Shown here in pieces: positions 26,426 through 35,034 of a stretch of DNA of 64,000 nt. A program made the translations under genes and the position numbers. The stretch comes from Burkholderia ubonensis. Lineage in GTDB: Bacteria > Pseudomonadota > Gammaproteobacteria > Burkholderiales > Burkholderiaceae. Within the stretch, counting starts at the first letter, position 1. Each line of letters begins with the position of its first letter. The stretch spans positions 186,001 to 250,000 of the forward strand of contig NZ_CADFEB010000010.1 in assembly GCF_902833085.1 (NCBI RefSeq), in the 5' to 3' direction. The notes beneath the pieces were generated by a model that worked only from the letters and a program-made list of their open reading frames with translations, was not told the origin of the DNA and did no database searches.

Positions 26426-27556
26426 ATGGACAACGCGGGCGCGTGGGCGCCGCGCCGGTGGTTCCGCTGGCTCGCGCAGGAGCCGGTGCTGGCCGTGCTG
26501 GTCGCCGGCTTCATCCTGCTGCAATGGGTGCGCCCGCAACCATTCGGAGTGCTGGTCGATCGCGTCGACTGGCAGACGGTCGCGACGCTTGCCGGCCTGC
26601 TGATGCTGACGAAGGCGCTCGAGCTGTCCGGGTGCCTGATGTGGCTGGCCCATCGGATCGTGCATCACGTGCATTCCGAGCGCTCGCTCGCGATGCTGCT
26701 CGTCGGGTTCTCCGCCGCGCTCGCGATGTGGCTCACCAACGACGTCGCGCTGTTCGTCGTCGTGCCGTTGATGGTGTCGCTGCGCGCATTGACGCCGCTG
26801 CCGTTCCGGCGGCTCGTGATCGTCGTCGCGCTGGCCGTCAACGCGGGGTCGGTCGCGACGCCGCTCGGCAATCCGCAGAACCTGTTCCTGTGGCAGTTGA
26901 GCGGCGTGTCGTTCAGCCGCTTCGTGCTCACGCTCGGGCCGCTCGCGATTGCATTGATGATCCTGCTGCTCGCGGTGACGGCTTGTGCGTTTCGTGCGAA
27001 GCCGCTCGACCTGTCCGCCGATGTCGTCGCGTTGCCGGTGCAGCGCATGCAGGCGCTCGTCGCGGCAGCCCTGTTCGCCGCGTTCGTGCTGCTTGCCGAT
27101 GCGCATCATGCGCTGCATAGCTTGATCGCCGTTGCCATCGTGCTGGCGGTCGTGCGGCGCGACGCGGTATTGAAGATCGACTGGCTGCTGCTGCTGATCT
27201 TCGTGCTGATGTTCGTTGTGCTGCGCACCGCGGCTGCGCTGCCTGCGATACACGATGCGATCGCGCATGCGCGTCTCGATACGCCGCTGCGCGTGTTCGC
27301 GGCGGGCGCGATGTTGTCGCAAGGGATCAGCAACGTGCCTGCCGCGATCCTGCTGTCGGAGTTCACGCGGGACTGGCGCGCGCTTGCGTTCGGGGTATCC
27401 GTCGGCGGCTTCGGCATCGCGATCGGCTCGCTCGCGAACCTGATCGCGGTGCGGCTCGCGAAGGAGCCGCGCATGTGGCTGCCGTTTCACCTCGTGTCGA
27501 TTCCGTTTGCGATCGCAAGCGCTGTGCTCGGCGGATGGCTGCTCGTTCACGGGTGA
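26426..27556 (+). CDS. ArsB/NhaD/citrate-transporter-like membrane protein
   Basis: A 376-residue inner-membrane transporter with about ten hydrophobic segments, of the ion-transporter superfamily that includes ArsB, NhaD and CitM. The best motifs are MLLVGFSAALAMWLTNDVALFVVVPL and VNAGSVATPLGNPQNLFLW, with the conserved Asn-Asp and GNPQN re-entrant elements repeated as QGISNVPAAILLSEF later. The substrate is unknown. It starts 13 bp after parB, at ATG 26426 (GTG 26417 also possible), probably co-transcribed with parAB. The position between parB and the atp operon is characteristic of Burkholderia-like genomes. Confidence 0.85.
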   Translation: MDNAGAWAPRRWFRWLAQEPVLAVLVAGFILLQWVRPQPFGVLVDRVDWQTVATLAGLLMLTKALELSGCLMWLAHRIVHHVHSERSLAMLLVGFSAALAMWLTNDVALFVVVPLMVSLRALTPLPFRRLVIVVALAVNAGSVATPLGNPQNLFLWQLSGVSFSRFVLTLGPLAIALMILLLAVTACAFRAKPLDLSADVVALPVQRMQALVAAALFAAFVLLADAHHALHSLIAVAIVLAVVRRDAVLKIDWLLLLIFVLMFVVLRTAAALPAIHDAIAHARLDTPLRVFAAGAMLSQGISNVPAAILLSEFTRDWRALAFGVSVGGFGIAIGSLANLIAVRLAKEPRMWLPFHLVSIPFAIASAVLGGWLLVHG

Positions 27557-27715
27557 GTCGCACAGTACGCTTTCGATGCAGCGACGCATCGAAAGCAGGG
27601 CGCCCACAGCGATTCATCCGCAGCGACTCATCCGCGACGTCACATCCACCACGACTCATCCACAGCGGCCCACCAACCGCGCCATACGCGATCACCGGCC
27701 CGTCCGGTTCGCGAC

Positions 27716-27745
27716 TTTTTTGCACACGAAATACTGTGCAAAAAA
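27716..27745. promoter_or_regulatory. Perfect 11-bp inverted repeat, probable operator
   Basis: TTTTTTGCACA, 8-bp loop CGAAATAC, TGTGCAAAAAA. The T-run is on the outside at the 5' end of the hairpin, so it does not fit an intrinsic terminator on either strand. It lies about 95 bp upstream of the atp promoter -35 and could bind a dimeric regulator. Confidence 0.5.
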
Positions 27746-27838
27746 TTGTCCTTACAACTGTCATCGTACCTCGTGGATTCACGCGTTTTTCACATCATGA
27801 GGCGTCGTTTTACGCAGGTTTTTGTCGCGTCTAAAGCC

Positions 27839-27867
27839 TTGAATCACCTGCAACTATCGCTTACAAT
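27839..27867 (+). promoter_or_regulatory. Sigma-70 promoter of the atp operon
   Basis: -35 TTGAAT (27839-27844), 17-bp spacer, -10 TACAAT (27862-27867). It lies about 80 bp before the atpI start. It is the best promoter in the gap and probably drives atpIBEFHAGDC. Confidence 0.7.
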
Positions 27868-27948
27868 CGCCCGGATTTGTTAGCTAGGCGCCCCTGAAAG
27901 CTTTCGGAAAGCTTGGGGCCGGATTCAGGGATTTTGCGGAAGACTGCG

Positions 27949-28476
27949 ATGGCGGGTCAGGCGCCGAACGATAGGCACGATGATCACCGCGCGCAACGCA
28001 CCGCTTCAGCGGCCGGCGAGCGGCGCGAATCTCCCGGCGACGACTGGGATGCCGAGCTGCAAGACGACAACATCGTTCCGCTCACGCGGGCAGAAGCCGA
28101 GAAGCTGTTCGGCCCGAACGTGAGTCGGCCCTCGCGTATCACCCCCTACAAGGTGGTGATCGCGCAAGTGGCCTTGTCCCTGGTTGCAACGCTGGCGTGG
28201 TGGCTGTTTTCGAAGTCGCCGGGCGCCGCTGCGCAATCCGCGTTTCTGGGCGGAGCGATCGGCTGGGTGCCGAGTGCGTTGTTCGTGGCACGACTGAAGG
28301 CAGGTGGCTCGGCCACCGTGATGAGCTGGGTGGCGGGCGAAGCCCTCAAGCTCGGCGTGACGATCGGGATGTTCGCCGCGGTGGCGTACGGCTATGCCGG
28401 CGTGCACTGGGTGCCGCTCCTCGTCACGTACCTCGTCGTGCTGAAGACGTACTGGATCGCACTGGCCTGGCGGTAA
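27949..28476 (+). CDS. atpI: ATP synthase protein I
   Basis: Small membrane protein thought to aid c-ring assembly. It has 175 residues. A long hydrophilic N-terminus of about 70 residues contains NIVPLTRAEAEKLFGPNV, followed by four hydrophobic segments (for example VIAQVALSLVATLAWWLF and SAFLGGAIGWVPSALFVAR). It was identified mainly from its position as first gene of the atp operon and the AtpI-like helices. The ATG at 27949 (MAGQAPND) follows GCGGAAGA. Confidence 0.85.
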   Translation: MAGQAPNDRHDDHRAQRTASAAGERRESPGDDWDAELQDDNIVPLTRAEAEKLFGPNVSRPSRITPYKVVIAQVALSLVATLAWWLFSKSPGAAAQSAFLGGAIGWVPSALFVARLKAGGSATVMSWVAGEALKLGVTIGMFAAVAYGYAGVHWVPLLVTYLVVLKTYWIALAWR

Positions 28477-28515
28477 GGAACAAGCAGCGCGCGGTTTCGA
28501 CATGAAAACGCGCCG

Positions 28516-28550
28516 GCCCGTTCCCGCAATAGCGTATTGCGGAATCGGGC
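28516..28550 (+). other. Stem-loop between atpI and atpB
   Basis: Perfect stem CCGCAATA-GCG-TATTGCGG (28524-28542) extended by GCCCG/CGGGC around a small internal loop. No T-run follows, so it is not a simple terminator. It could be an RNA processing or stability element separating atpI from the rest of the operon. Confidence 0.6.
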
Positions 28551-28585
28551 AAACGATTTTCGACAATTTGGGTGGCATTAACGAT

Positions 28586-29437
28586 ATGGCAGCTAGCGAA
28601 GGCACGCGCGGTCCGGATCCGTCCGAGTACATTGCGCACCACTTGCAGAACTTTTCCACCTCGCATCAGACGTCGATTTTCGACATTCATGTCTGGAATC
28701 TCGACACGCTGTTCTGGTCGATCGTGTGTGGCATCGTCACCATCCTCGTGCTGCGACTGGCCGCCCGCAAGGCGACGTCCGGCGTGCCGGGCCGCTTCCA
28801 GTGCGCGATCGAGATGCTCGTCGAGATGGTCGAAGACCAGTCGAAGGCGATCGTCCACGGCAACCGCGCCTTCATCGCTCCGCTCGCACTGACCGTGTTC
28901 GTGTGGGTCGCGCTGATGAACTCCCTCGACTTCCTCCCGGTCGACCTGCCGGGCCGCGTGATCGGCCTGCTCGGTCTGTCGGACGTCATTTCCCACCATC
29001 GCATCGTCCCGACGGCCGACCTGAACGGCACGCTCGGCATCGCGCTCGGCGTGTTCGTCCTGATGATCTACTACAGCATCAAGATCAAGGGCGCGGGCGG
29101 CTTTGCCCATGAGCTGCTGTCGGCGCCGTTCGGCGGCCACCCGCTGCTGTGGATCCCGAACCTCGCGCTCAACATCGTCGAATACGTTGCAAAGACCGTC
29201 TCGCTCGGCATGCGGCTGTTCGGCAACATGTACGCGGGTGAGCTGTTGTTCCTGTTGATCGCCCTGCTCGGCAGCATGTGGAGCTTCGGCGGCGACGCAT
29301 CGTTCCTCGGTTTCATTGGTCACGTGATCGCGGGCAGCGTCTGGGCAATCTTCCACATTCTGATTGTTCTGTTGCAGGCATTCATTTTCATGATGCTGAC
29401 GCTGGTGTATCTCGGCCAGGCGCACGACAAGCACTAA
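28586..29437 (+). CDS. atpB: F1Fo ATP synthase subunit a
   Basis: Membrane stator subunit forming the proton half-channels. It has 283 residues and five or six membrane helices. The essential arginine lies in SLGMRLFGNMYAGELLF, and the last helix carries FHILIVLLQAFIFMMLTLVYL. The start was set at ATG 28586 (MAASEGTRG); the in-frame ATG at 28502 would include the intergenic stem-loop. Confidence 0.97.
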   Translation: MAASEGTRGPDPSEYIAHHLQNFSTSHQTSIFDIHVWNLDTLFWSIVCGIVTILVLRLAARKATSGVPGRFQCAIEMLVEMVEDQSKAIVHGNRAFIAPLALTVFVWVALMNSLDFLPVDLPGRVIGLLGLSDVISHHRIVPTADLNGTLGIALGVFVLMIYYSIKIKGAGGFAHELLSAPFGGHPLLWIPNLALNIVEYVAKTVSLGMRLFGNMYAGELLFLLIALLGSMWSFGGDASFLGFIGHVIAGSVWAIFHILIVLLQAFIFMMLTLVYLGQAHDKH

Positions 29438-29512
29438 GCGCGTCGAGCAAACAAGAGTCTTCGTTTTAGTTTTTTAAATCTCAGTTCCAAGTCTTTTCAC
29501 AAAGGAGTGATC
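29438..29512 (+). promoter_or_regulatory. U-rich atpE translation enhancer and ribosome site
   Basis: The 75-nt gap before atpE has long T-runs (GTTTTAGTTTTTTAAATC) and then a strong Shine-Dalgarno AAAGGAGTG six bases from the ATG. An unstructured U-rich leader before atpE is known in E. coli to raise c-subunit translation for its high stoichiometry. The same design is visible here. Confidence 0.55.
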
Positions 29513-29779
29513 ATGCAAGCTTACATCGCCAACATCCAGGGTCTGACCGCCATCGGTATCGGCATCATCATCGGCCTGGGTGCGATCGGCGCCTGTATCG
29601 GTATCGCGCTGATGGGTGGCAAGTACATCGAAGCCTGCGCACGTCAGCCGGAACTCATCAACCCGCTGCAAACGAAGATGTTCCTGCTGGCTGGTCTGAT
29701 CGACGCGGCGTTCCTGATCGGTGTTGGTGTCGCAATGCTGTTCGCGTTCGCGAACCCGCTCCTGTCCAAGCTCGCCTAA
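29513..29779 (+). CDS. atpE: F1Fo ATP synthase subunit c
   Basis: Proteolipid forming the rotating c-ring. It has 88 residues in two hydrophobic helices. The first is glycine-rich (GIGIIIGLGAIGACIGIALMGG). The polar loop is ARQPE. The second helix carries the proton-binding carboxylate D64 in LAGLIDAAFLIG. The absence of extra Na-site polar residues suggests a proton-type ring. The start at 29513 is set by the strong ribosome site. Confidence 0.98.
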   Translation: MQAYIANIQGLTAIGIGIIIGLGAIGACIGIALMGGKYIEACARQPELINPLQTKMFLLAGLIDAAFLIGVGVAMLFAFANPLLSKLA

Positions 29780-29910
29780 GGTTCCTCGGAAATATGCGTC
29801 CGGCGCAAGCCGGCGCAGGGCGGAACGGAGACTTGGGGCGCTGATCGAATGCAACTCGATGAGCGCCTTACCGTTTCATTTTTCCCCGGAATAGCAGATA
29901 AGGAAACACC

Positions 29911-30381
29911 GTGAATCTCAACGCAACTCTGTTTGCGCAAATGGTCGTGTTCCTGGTCCTCGCGTGGTTCACGATGAAGTTCGTGTGGCCGCCGTTGATC
30001 AACGCCCTTGACGAGCGCGCGAAGAAGATCGCCGACGGCCTCGCCGCCGCGGAAAAGGGCAAGGCGGAACTCGACGCAGCGCACAAGCGCGTGGACCAGG
30101 AACTCGCGCAGGCCCGCAATGACGGCCAGCAGCGCATCGCCGACGCTGAAAAGCGTGCCCAGGCGGTCGCCGAGGAAATCAAGGCCAATGCCCAAGCTGA
30201 AGCCGCCCGCATCGTCGCCCAGGCGAAAGCGGAAGCAGAACAGCAAATCGTGAAGGCGCGCGAAGCGCTGCGCGGCGAAGTCGCCACGCTGGCCGTGAAG
30301 GGCGCCGAGCAGATCCTGAAGCGCGAAGTCGATCAAACGGCCCACGCCCAACTGCTGAATCAACTGAAAGCCGAGCTCTGA
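29911..30381 (+). CDS. atpF: F1Fo ATP synthase subunit b
   Basis: Peripheral stalk subunit of 156 residues. An N-terminal membrane helix (LFAQMVVFLVLAWFTMKFVWPP) is followed by a long, highly charged coiled coil and a C-terminal delta-binding end. It starts with GTG at 29911, preceded by AAGGAAA. It is second in the Fo block after atpE, with a 131-bp gap between them. Confidence 0.97.
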   Translation: MNLNATLFAQMVVFLVLAWFTMKFVWPPLINALDERAKKIADGLAAAEKGKAELDAAHKRVDQELAQARNDGQQRIADAEKRAQAVAEEIKANAQAEAARIVAQAKAEAEQQIVKAREALRGEVATLAVKGAEQILKREVDQTAHAQLLNQLKAEL

Positions 30382-30383
30382 TC

Positions 30384-30923
30384 ATGGCCGAACTTGCAAC
30401 CATCGCCCGCCCTTACGCAGAAGCGCTGTTCCGCGTGGCCGAGGGGGGTGACATCGCCGCCTGGTCCACGCTCGTGCAAGAGCTGGCCCAGGTTGCGCAT
30501 CTGCCCGAAGTGCTCTCCGTGGCGTCGAATCCGAAGGTGACCCGCGCGCAAGTGGCCGAGCTGCTGCTTGCCGCGGCGAAGTCGCCGGTCGCGACGTCCG
30601 CCGAGGCGAAGAACTTCGTGCAGATGCTGGTCGACAATCATCGCATCGCGCTGCTGCCGGAAATCGCCGTGCAGTTCGACGCGCTCAAGAACGAGCGCGA
30701 AGGCGCCGCCGACGCAACCATCGTCAGCGCATTCCCGCTGAACGGTACGGACCTCGAAGGTCTCGTCGCGAGCCTCGAGCGCAAGTTCAAGCGCAAGCTG
30801 AAGCCGACGGTCGAAGTCGATTCGTCGCTGATCGGCGGCGTGCGCGTGACGGTCGGCGACGAAGTGCTTGACTCTTCGGTTCGCGCGCGCCTTGCTTCGA
30901 TGCAGGCTGCCTTGACCGCCTGA
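30384..30923 (+). CDS. atpH: F1Fo ATP synthase subunit delta
   Basis: Links the peripheral stalk to the alpha-beta hexamer. It has 179 residues: an N-terminal helical bundle starting ATIARPYAEALFRVA and the C-terminal delta signature KLKPTVEVDSSLIGGVRVTVGDEVLDSS. It begins two bases after the atpF stop, implying translational coupling. Confidence 0.97.
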   Translation: MAELATIARPYAEALFRVAEGGDIAAWSTLVQELAQVAHLPEVLSVASNPKVTRAQVAELLLAAAKSPVATSAEAKNFVQMLVDNHRIALLPEIAVQFDALKNEREGAADATIVSAFPLNGTDLEGLVASLERKFKRKLKPTVEVDSSLIGGVRVTVGDEVLDSSVRARLASMQAALTA

Positions 30924-30967
30924 GCGCCACGCCGGCACGCAACAGAATTGACTATCAGGAGCGAATA

Positions 30968-32509
30968 ATGCAACTCAATCCCTCTGAGATCAGCGAGCTG
31001 ATCAAGAGCCGGATCCAGGGCCTTGAAGCGAGCGCAGACGTTCGCAACCAGGGCACCGTGATCTCCGTGACCGACGGTATCGTGCGCATCCACGGCCTGT
31101 CGGACGTGATGCAGGGCGAAATGCTCGAGTTCCCGGGCAACACGTTCGGCCTCGCGCTGAACCTCGAGCGCGACTCGGTCGGCGCGGTGATTCTCGGCGA
31201 ATACGAACACATCTCGGAAGGCGACATCGTCAAGACGACGGGCCGCATTCTCGAAGTCCCGGTCGGTCCGGAACTCGTCGGCCGCGTGGTCGATGCGCTC
31301 GGCAACCCGATCGACGGCAAGGGCCCGGTCAACGCGAAGCTGACCGACGCGATCGAAAAGATCGCCCCGGGCGTGATCTGGCGCAAGTCGGTGTCGCAGC
31401 CGGTGCAGACCGGCCTGAAGTCGATCGACTCGATGGTGCCGATCGGCCGTGGCCAGCGTGAGCTGATCATCGGCGACCGTCAGTGCGGCAAGACCGCGGT
31501 GGCGCTCGACACGATCATCAACCAGAAGGGCAAGGACCTGATCTGTATCTACGTCGCGATCGGCCAGAAGGCTTCGTCGATCATGAACGTGGTGCGCAAG
31601 CTCGAAGAAACCGGCGCGATGGAGTACACGATCGTCGTCGCCGCTTCGGCATCGGATTCCGCCGCCATGCAGTACCTCGCGCCGTACGCGGGCTGCACGA
31701 TGGGCGAATACTTCCGCGATCGCGGCCAGGACGCGCTGATCATTTATGACGACTTGACCAAGCAGGCTTGGGCATACCGTCAGATCTCGCTGCTGCTGCG
31801 CCGCCCGCCGGGCCGTGAAGCATACCCGGGCGACGTGTTCTATCTGCACTCGCGTCTGCTCGAGCGCGCGGCTCGCGTGTCGGAAGAGTACGTCGAGAAG
31901 TTCACGAACGGCGAAGTGAAGGGCAAGAGCGGCTCGCTGACGGCACTGCCGGTCATCGAAACGCAAGCGGGCGACGTGACCGCGTTCGTTCCGACGAACG
32001 TGATCTCGATCACCGACGGCCAGATCTTCCTGGAAACCGACCTGTTCAACGCGGGCATCCGTCCGGCAATCAACGCCGGCGTGTCGGTGTCGCGAGTCGG
32101 CGGCGCCGCGCAGACGAAGGTCGTGAAGAAGCTGTCGGGCGGTATCCGTACCGACCTCGCGCAGTATCGTGAACTCGCAGCGTTCGCGCAGTTCGCGTCG
32201 GACCTCGACGAAGCGACCCGCAAGCAGCTCGAGCGCGGCCGCCGCGTGACGGAACTGCTGAAGCAGCCGCAGTACCAGCCGCTGCAGGTGTGGGAACTGG
32301 CCGTGTCGCTGTATGCCGCGAACAACGGCTACTTCGACGACCTCGACGTCAAGCAAGTGCTGCCGTTCGAGAAGGGCCTGCGCGAATTCCTGAAGACCAG
32401 CCACGCTGACCTCATCAAGCGCATCGAAGACACCAAGGACCTCTCGAAGGACGACGAAGGCGCGCTGCGCGCGGCGATCGAATCCTTCAAGAAGTCGGGT
32501 GCCTATTGA
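30968..32509 (+). CDS. atpA: F1Fo ATP synthase subunit alpha
   Basis: Non-catalytic nucleotide-binding subunit of F1, 513 residues. The domain order is beta-barrel, P-loop domain, C-terminal helices. The P-loop reads GDRQCGKTAVA with K175; the position before the glycine is Cys173 where GDRQTGKT is most usual. ALIIYDDLTKQAWAYRQISLLLRRPPGREAYPGD, the family signature region with the DDLTKQ element, is intact. It follows atpH by 44 bp. Confidence 0.98.
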   Translation: MQLNPSEISELIKSRIQGLEASADVRNQGTVISVTDGIVRIHGLSDVMQGEMLEFPGNTFGLALNLERDSVGAVILGEYEHISEGDIVKTTGRILEVPVGPELVGRVVDALGNPIDGKGPVNAKLTDAIEKIAPGVIWRKSVSQPVQTGLKSIDSMVPIGRGQRELIIGDRQCGKTAVALDTIINQKGKDLICIYVAIGQKASSIMNVVRKLEETGAMEYTIVVAASASDSAAMQYLAPYAGCTMGEYFRDRGQDALIIYDDLTKQAWAYRQISLLLRRPPGREAYPGDVFYLHSRLLERAARVSEEYVEKFTNGEVKGKSGSLTALPVIETQAGDVTAFVPTNVISITDGQIFLETDLFNAGIRPAINAGVSVSRVGGAAQTKVVKKLSGGIRTDLAQYRELAAFAQFASDLDEATRKQLERGRRVTELLKQPQYQPLQVWELAVSLYAANNGYFDDLDVKQVLPFEKGLREFLKTSHADLIKRIEDTKDLSKDDEGALRAAIESFKKSGAY

Positions 32510-32579
32510 TCCGCGCGTGAACACTGAGGCCGCGCGGGCCGCTTGACGCGCCCGCGCCGCTTCGGTCAAGGAGCAAGCT

Positions 32580-33455
32580 ATGGCTGGAATGAAGGAAATT
32601 CGCGGCAAGATCAAGAGCGTGCAGAACACGCGCAAGATCACGAAGGCGATGGAGATGGTGGCCGCATCGAAGATGCGCCGCGCGCAGGAACGCATGCGCG
32701 CCGCTCGTCCGTATGCGGACAAGGTCCGTGCCATCGCGGCGCACATGAGCCGCGCGAACCCGGAGTACCGCCACCCGTTCATGGTGGCGAACGAAGGCGC
32801 GAAGACGGCCGGCATCATCCTCGTCACGACGGACAAGGGTCTGTGCGGCGGTCTGAACACCAACGTGCTGCGCGCGACGGTGCAGAAGTTCAAGGAGCTG
32901 GAAGAGAAGGGCCAGAAGGTCGAAGCCACCGCGATCGGCAGCAAGGGCCTCGGGTTCCTGAACCGCTTCGGCGCGAAGGTGATGTCGCAGGTCGTGCACC
33001 TCGGCGACACCCCGCACCTCGACAAGCTGATCGGCGCGGTGAAGACGCAGCTCGATCTGTATTCGGAAGGCAAGCTGTCGGCGGTTTATCTCGCGTACAC
33101 GCGCTTCGTCAACACGATGAAGCAGGAAGCGGTAATCGAGCAGCTGCTGCCGCTGTCGTCGGAGCACTTCGAGGCGAATGACGGCACGCCGGCCACGTCG
33201 TGGGACTACATCTACGAACCGGATGCGCAGGCTGTCGTCGACGAGCTGCTGGTGCGCTACGTCGAGGCGCTGGTGTACCAGGCCGTCGCGGAAAACATGG
33301 CGTCGGAGCAATCGGCGCGGATGGTCGCGATGAAGGCTGCGTCGGACAACGCGAAGACCGTGATCAGCGAGCTGCAGCTGGTGTACAACAAGAGCCGTCA
33401 GGCCGCGATCACGAAGGAACTGTCGGAGATCGTCGGCGGCGCCGCAGCTGTTTAA
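32580..33455 (+). CDS. atpG: F1Fo ATP synthase subunit gamma
   Basis: Central rotor shaft subunit, 291 residues. It begins MAGMKEIRGKIKSVQNTRKITKAMEMV, the diagnostic N-terminal helix, and ends with the antiparallel C-terminal helix ASDNAKTVISELQLVYNKSRQAAITKELSEIVGGA. ITTDKGLCGGLN-like residues mark the core. The ribosome site GGAGCAAGC precedes the ATG. Confidence 0.98.
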   Translation: MAGMKEIRGKIKSVQNTRKITKAMEMVAASKMRRAQERMRAARPYADKVRAIAAHMSRANPEYRHPFMVANEGAKTAGIILVTTDKGLCGGLNTNVLRATVQKFKELEEKGQKVEATAIGSKGLGFLNRFGAKVMSQVVHLGDTPHLDKLIGAVKTQLDLYSEGKLSAVYLAYTRFVNTMKQEAVIEQLLPLSSEHFEANDGTPATSWDYIYEPDAQAVVDELLVRYVEALVYQAVAENMASEQSARMVAMKAASDNAKTVISELQLVYNKSRQAAITKELSEIVGGAAAV

Positions 33456-33526
33456 GCGCGAGCCGCCAGACCACCCGAAACTGCGCCTTTGCGCGAGTAA
33501 AGAATCAGGTATTTAAAGGAAAAGCG

Positions 33527-34921
33527 ATGAGTACTGCTGCTTTGGTAGAAGGCAAGATCGTACAGTGCATCGGCGCCGTTATCGACGTGGAATTCCCGCG
33601 CGAAAGCATGCCGAAGATCTACGACGCGCTCATTCTGGAAGGCTCGGAACTGACGCTCGAAGTCCAGCAGCAGCTGGGCGACGGCGTGGTCCGCACCATC
33701 TGTCTGGGTGCATCCGACGGCCTGCGCCGCGGTCTGACGGTGAAGAACACGAACAAGCCGATCTCGGTGCCGGTCGGCAAGCCGACCCTCGGCCGGATCA
33801 TGGACGTGCTCGGCCGCCCGATCGACGAGGCTGGCCCGATCGTGAGCGAGCACACCCGCTCGATCCACCAGAAGGCGCCGGCGTTCGACGAACTGTCGCC
33901 GTCGACCGAACTGCTCGAAACGGGCATCAAGGTCATCGACCTGATCTGCCCGTTCGCAAAGGGCGGCAAGGTCGGTCTGTTCGGCGGTGCGGGCGTGGGC
34001 AAGACCGTCAACATGATGGAGCTCATCAACAACATCGCGAAGGAGCACGGCGGTTACTCCGTGTTCGCGGGCGTGGGCGAGCGTACCCGTGAAGGGAACG
34101 ACTTCTACCACGAAATGAAGGACTCGAACGTTCTCGACAAGGTCGCGCTGGTGTACGGCCAGATGAACGAGCCGCCGGGCAACCGTCTGCGCGTCGCGCT
34201 GACCGGCCTGACGATGGCCGAGCACTTCCGTGACGAAGGCCTCGACGTGCTGTTCTTCGTCGACAACATCTACCGTTTCACGCTGGCCGGTACCGAAGTG
34301 TCGGCACTGCTCGGCCGTATGCCGTCGGCAGTGGGCTATCAGCCGACGCTGGCTGAAGAAATGGGCAAGCTGCAAGAGCGCATCACGTCGACCAAGAAGG
34401 GCTCGATTACGTCGGTTCAGGCCGTGTACGTCCCTGCGGATGACTTGACCGACCCATCGCCGGCCACCACCTTCGGCCACCTGGACGCAACCGTCGTTCT
34501 GTCGCGTGACATCGCTTCGCTGGGTATCTACCCGGCGGTCGACCCGCTCGACTCGACGTCGCGCCAGATCGACCCGAACGTGATCGGTGAAGAGCACTAC
34601 TCGATCACCCGTCGCGTTCAGCAGACGCTGCAGCGCTACAAGGAACTGCGCGACATCATCGCGATTCTGGGCATGGACGAACTGTCGCCGGAAGACAAGC
34701 TGTCGGTCGCGCGCGCACGCAAGATCCAGCGTTTCCTGTCGCAGCCGTTCCACGTCGCTGAAGTGTTCACGGGCTCGCCGGGCAAGTACGTGCCGCTGAA
34801 GGAAACGATCCGCGGCTTCAAGATGATCGTCGACGGCGAGTGCGATCACCTGCCGGAACAGGCGTTCTACATGGTCGGCACGATCGACGAAGCCTTCGAG
34901 AAGGCCAAGAAGATCCAGTAA
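33527..34921 (+). CDS. atpD: F1Fo ATP synthase subunit beta
   Basis: Catalytic subunit of F1, 464 residues. P-loop GGAGVGKTVNMMEL, GVGERTREGNDFYHEM with the catalytic Glu, LFFVDNIYRFTLAGTEVSALLGRMPSAVGYQPTL and the DELSPEDKLSVARARKIQRFLSQPF (DELSEED-like) helix are all present. The start is the ATG at 33527 after AAAGGAAAA; the frame is open further upstream but overlaps atpG in another frame. Confidence 0.98.
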   Translation: MSTAALVEGKIVQCIGAVIDVEFPRESMPKIYDALILEGSELTLEVQQQLGDGVVRTICLGASDGLRRGLTVKNTNKPISVPVGKPTLGRIMDVLGRPIDEAGPIVSEHTRSIHQKAPAFDELSPSTELLETGIKVIDLICPFAKGGKVGLFGGAGVGKTVNMMELINNIAKEHGGYSVFAGVGERTREGNDFYHEMKDSNVLDKVALVYGQMNEPPGNRLRVALTGLTMAEHFRDEGLDVLFFVDNIYRFTLAGTEVSALLGRMPSAVGYQPTLAEEMGKLQERITSTKKGSITSVQAVYVPADDLTDPSPATTFGHLDATVVLSRDIASLGIYPAVDPLDSTSRQIDPNVIGEEHYSITRRVQQTLQRYKELRDIIAILGMDELSPEDKLSVARARKIQRFLSQPFHVAEVFTGSPGKYVPLKETIRGFKMIVDGECDHLPEQAFYMVGTIDEAFEKAKKIQ

Positions 34922-35034
34922 AGGTCTGAGTGGTAGCACGCTGGCGCGATCCGGCCACAGTGTGGTGAATCGATATCGTCGATTCGCTTCATGGTCGATC
35001 GCGCCGACCGCAACACGCTCAACCAGGAGTCGAT

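Larger units (their letters stand above)
27557..27948 (+). promoter_or_regulatory. Upstream region of the ATP synthase operon
   Basis: 392 bp without a gene and AT-richer than its surroundings. It contains several imperfect ACTCATCCRCA-like repeats (27610-27675), a perfect TTTTTTGCACA palindrome (27716-27745), a good sigma-70 promoter (27839-27867), and a hairpin just before the coding start (AAGCTTTC-G-GAAAGCTT, 27898-27914, enclosed by CCCC/GGGG). Confidence 0.6.

Noticed and set aside
27716..27745. Intrinsic terminator for the transporter gene after parB
   Set aside because: The hairpin's T-run precedes rather than follows the stem on both strands, so it does not fit an intrinsic terminator.
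33200..33526. N-terminal extension of AtpD in the same frame
   Set aside because: It overlaps atpG in another frame and precedes a clear Shine-Dalgarno and the standard AtpD start at 33527.
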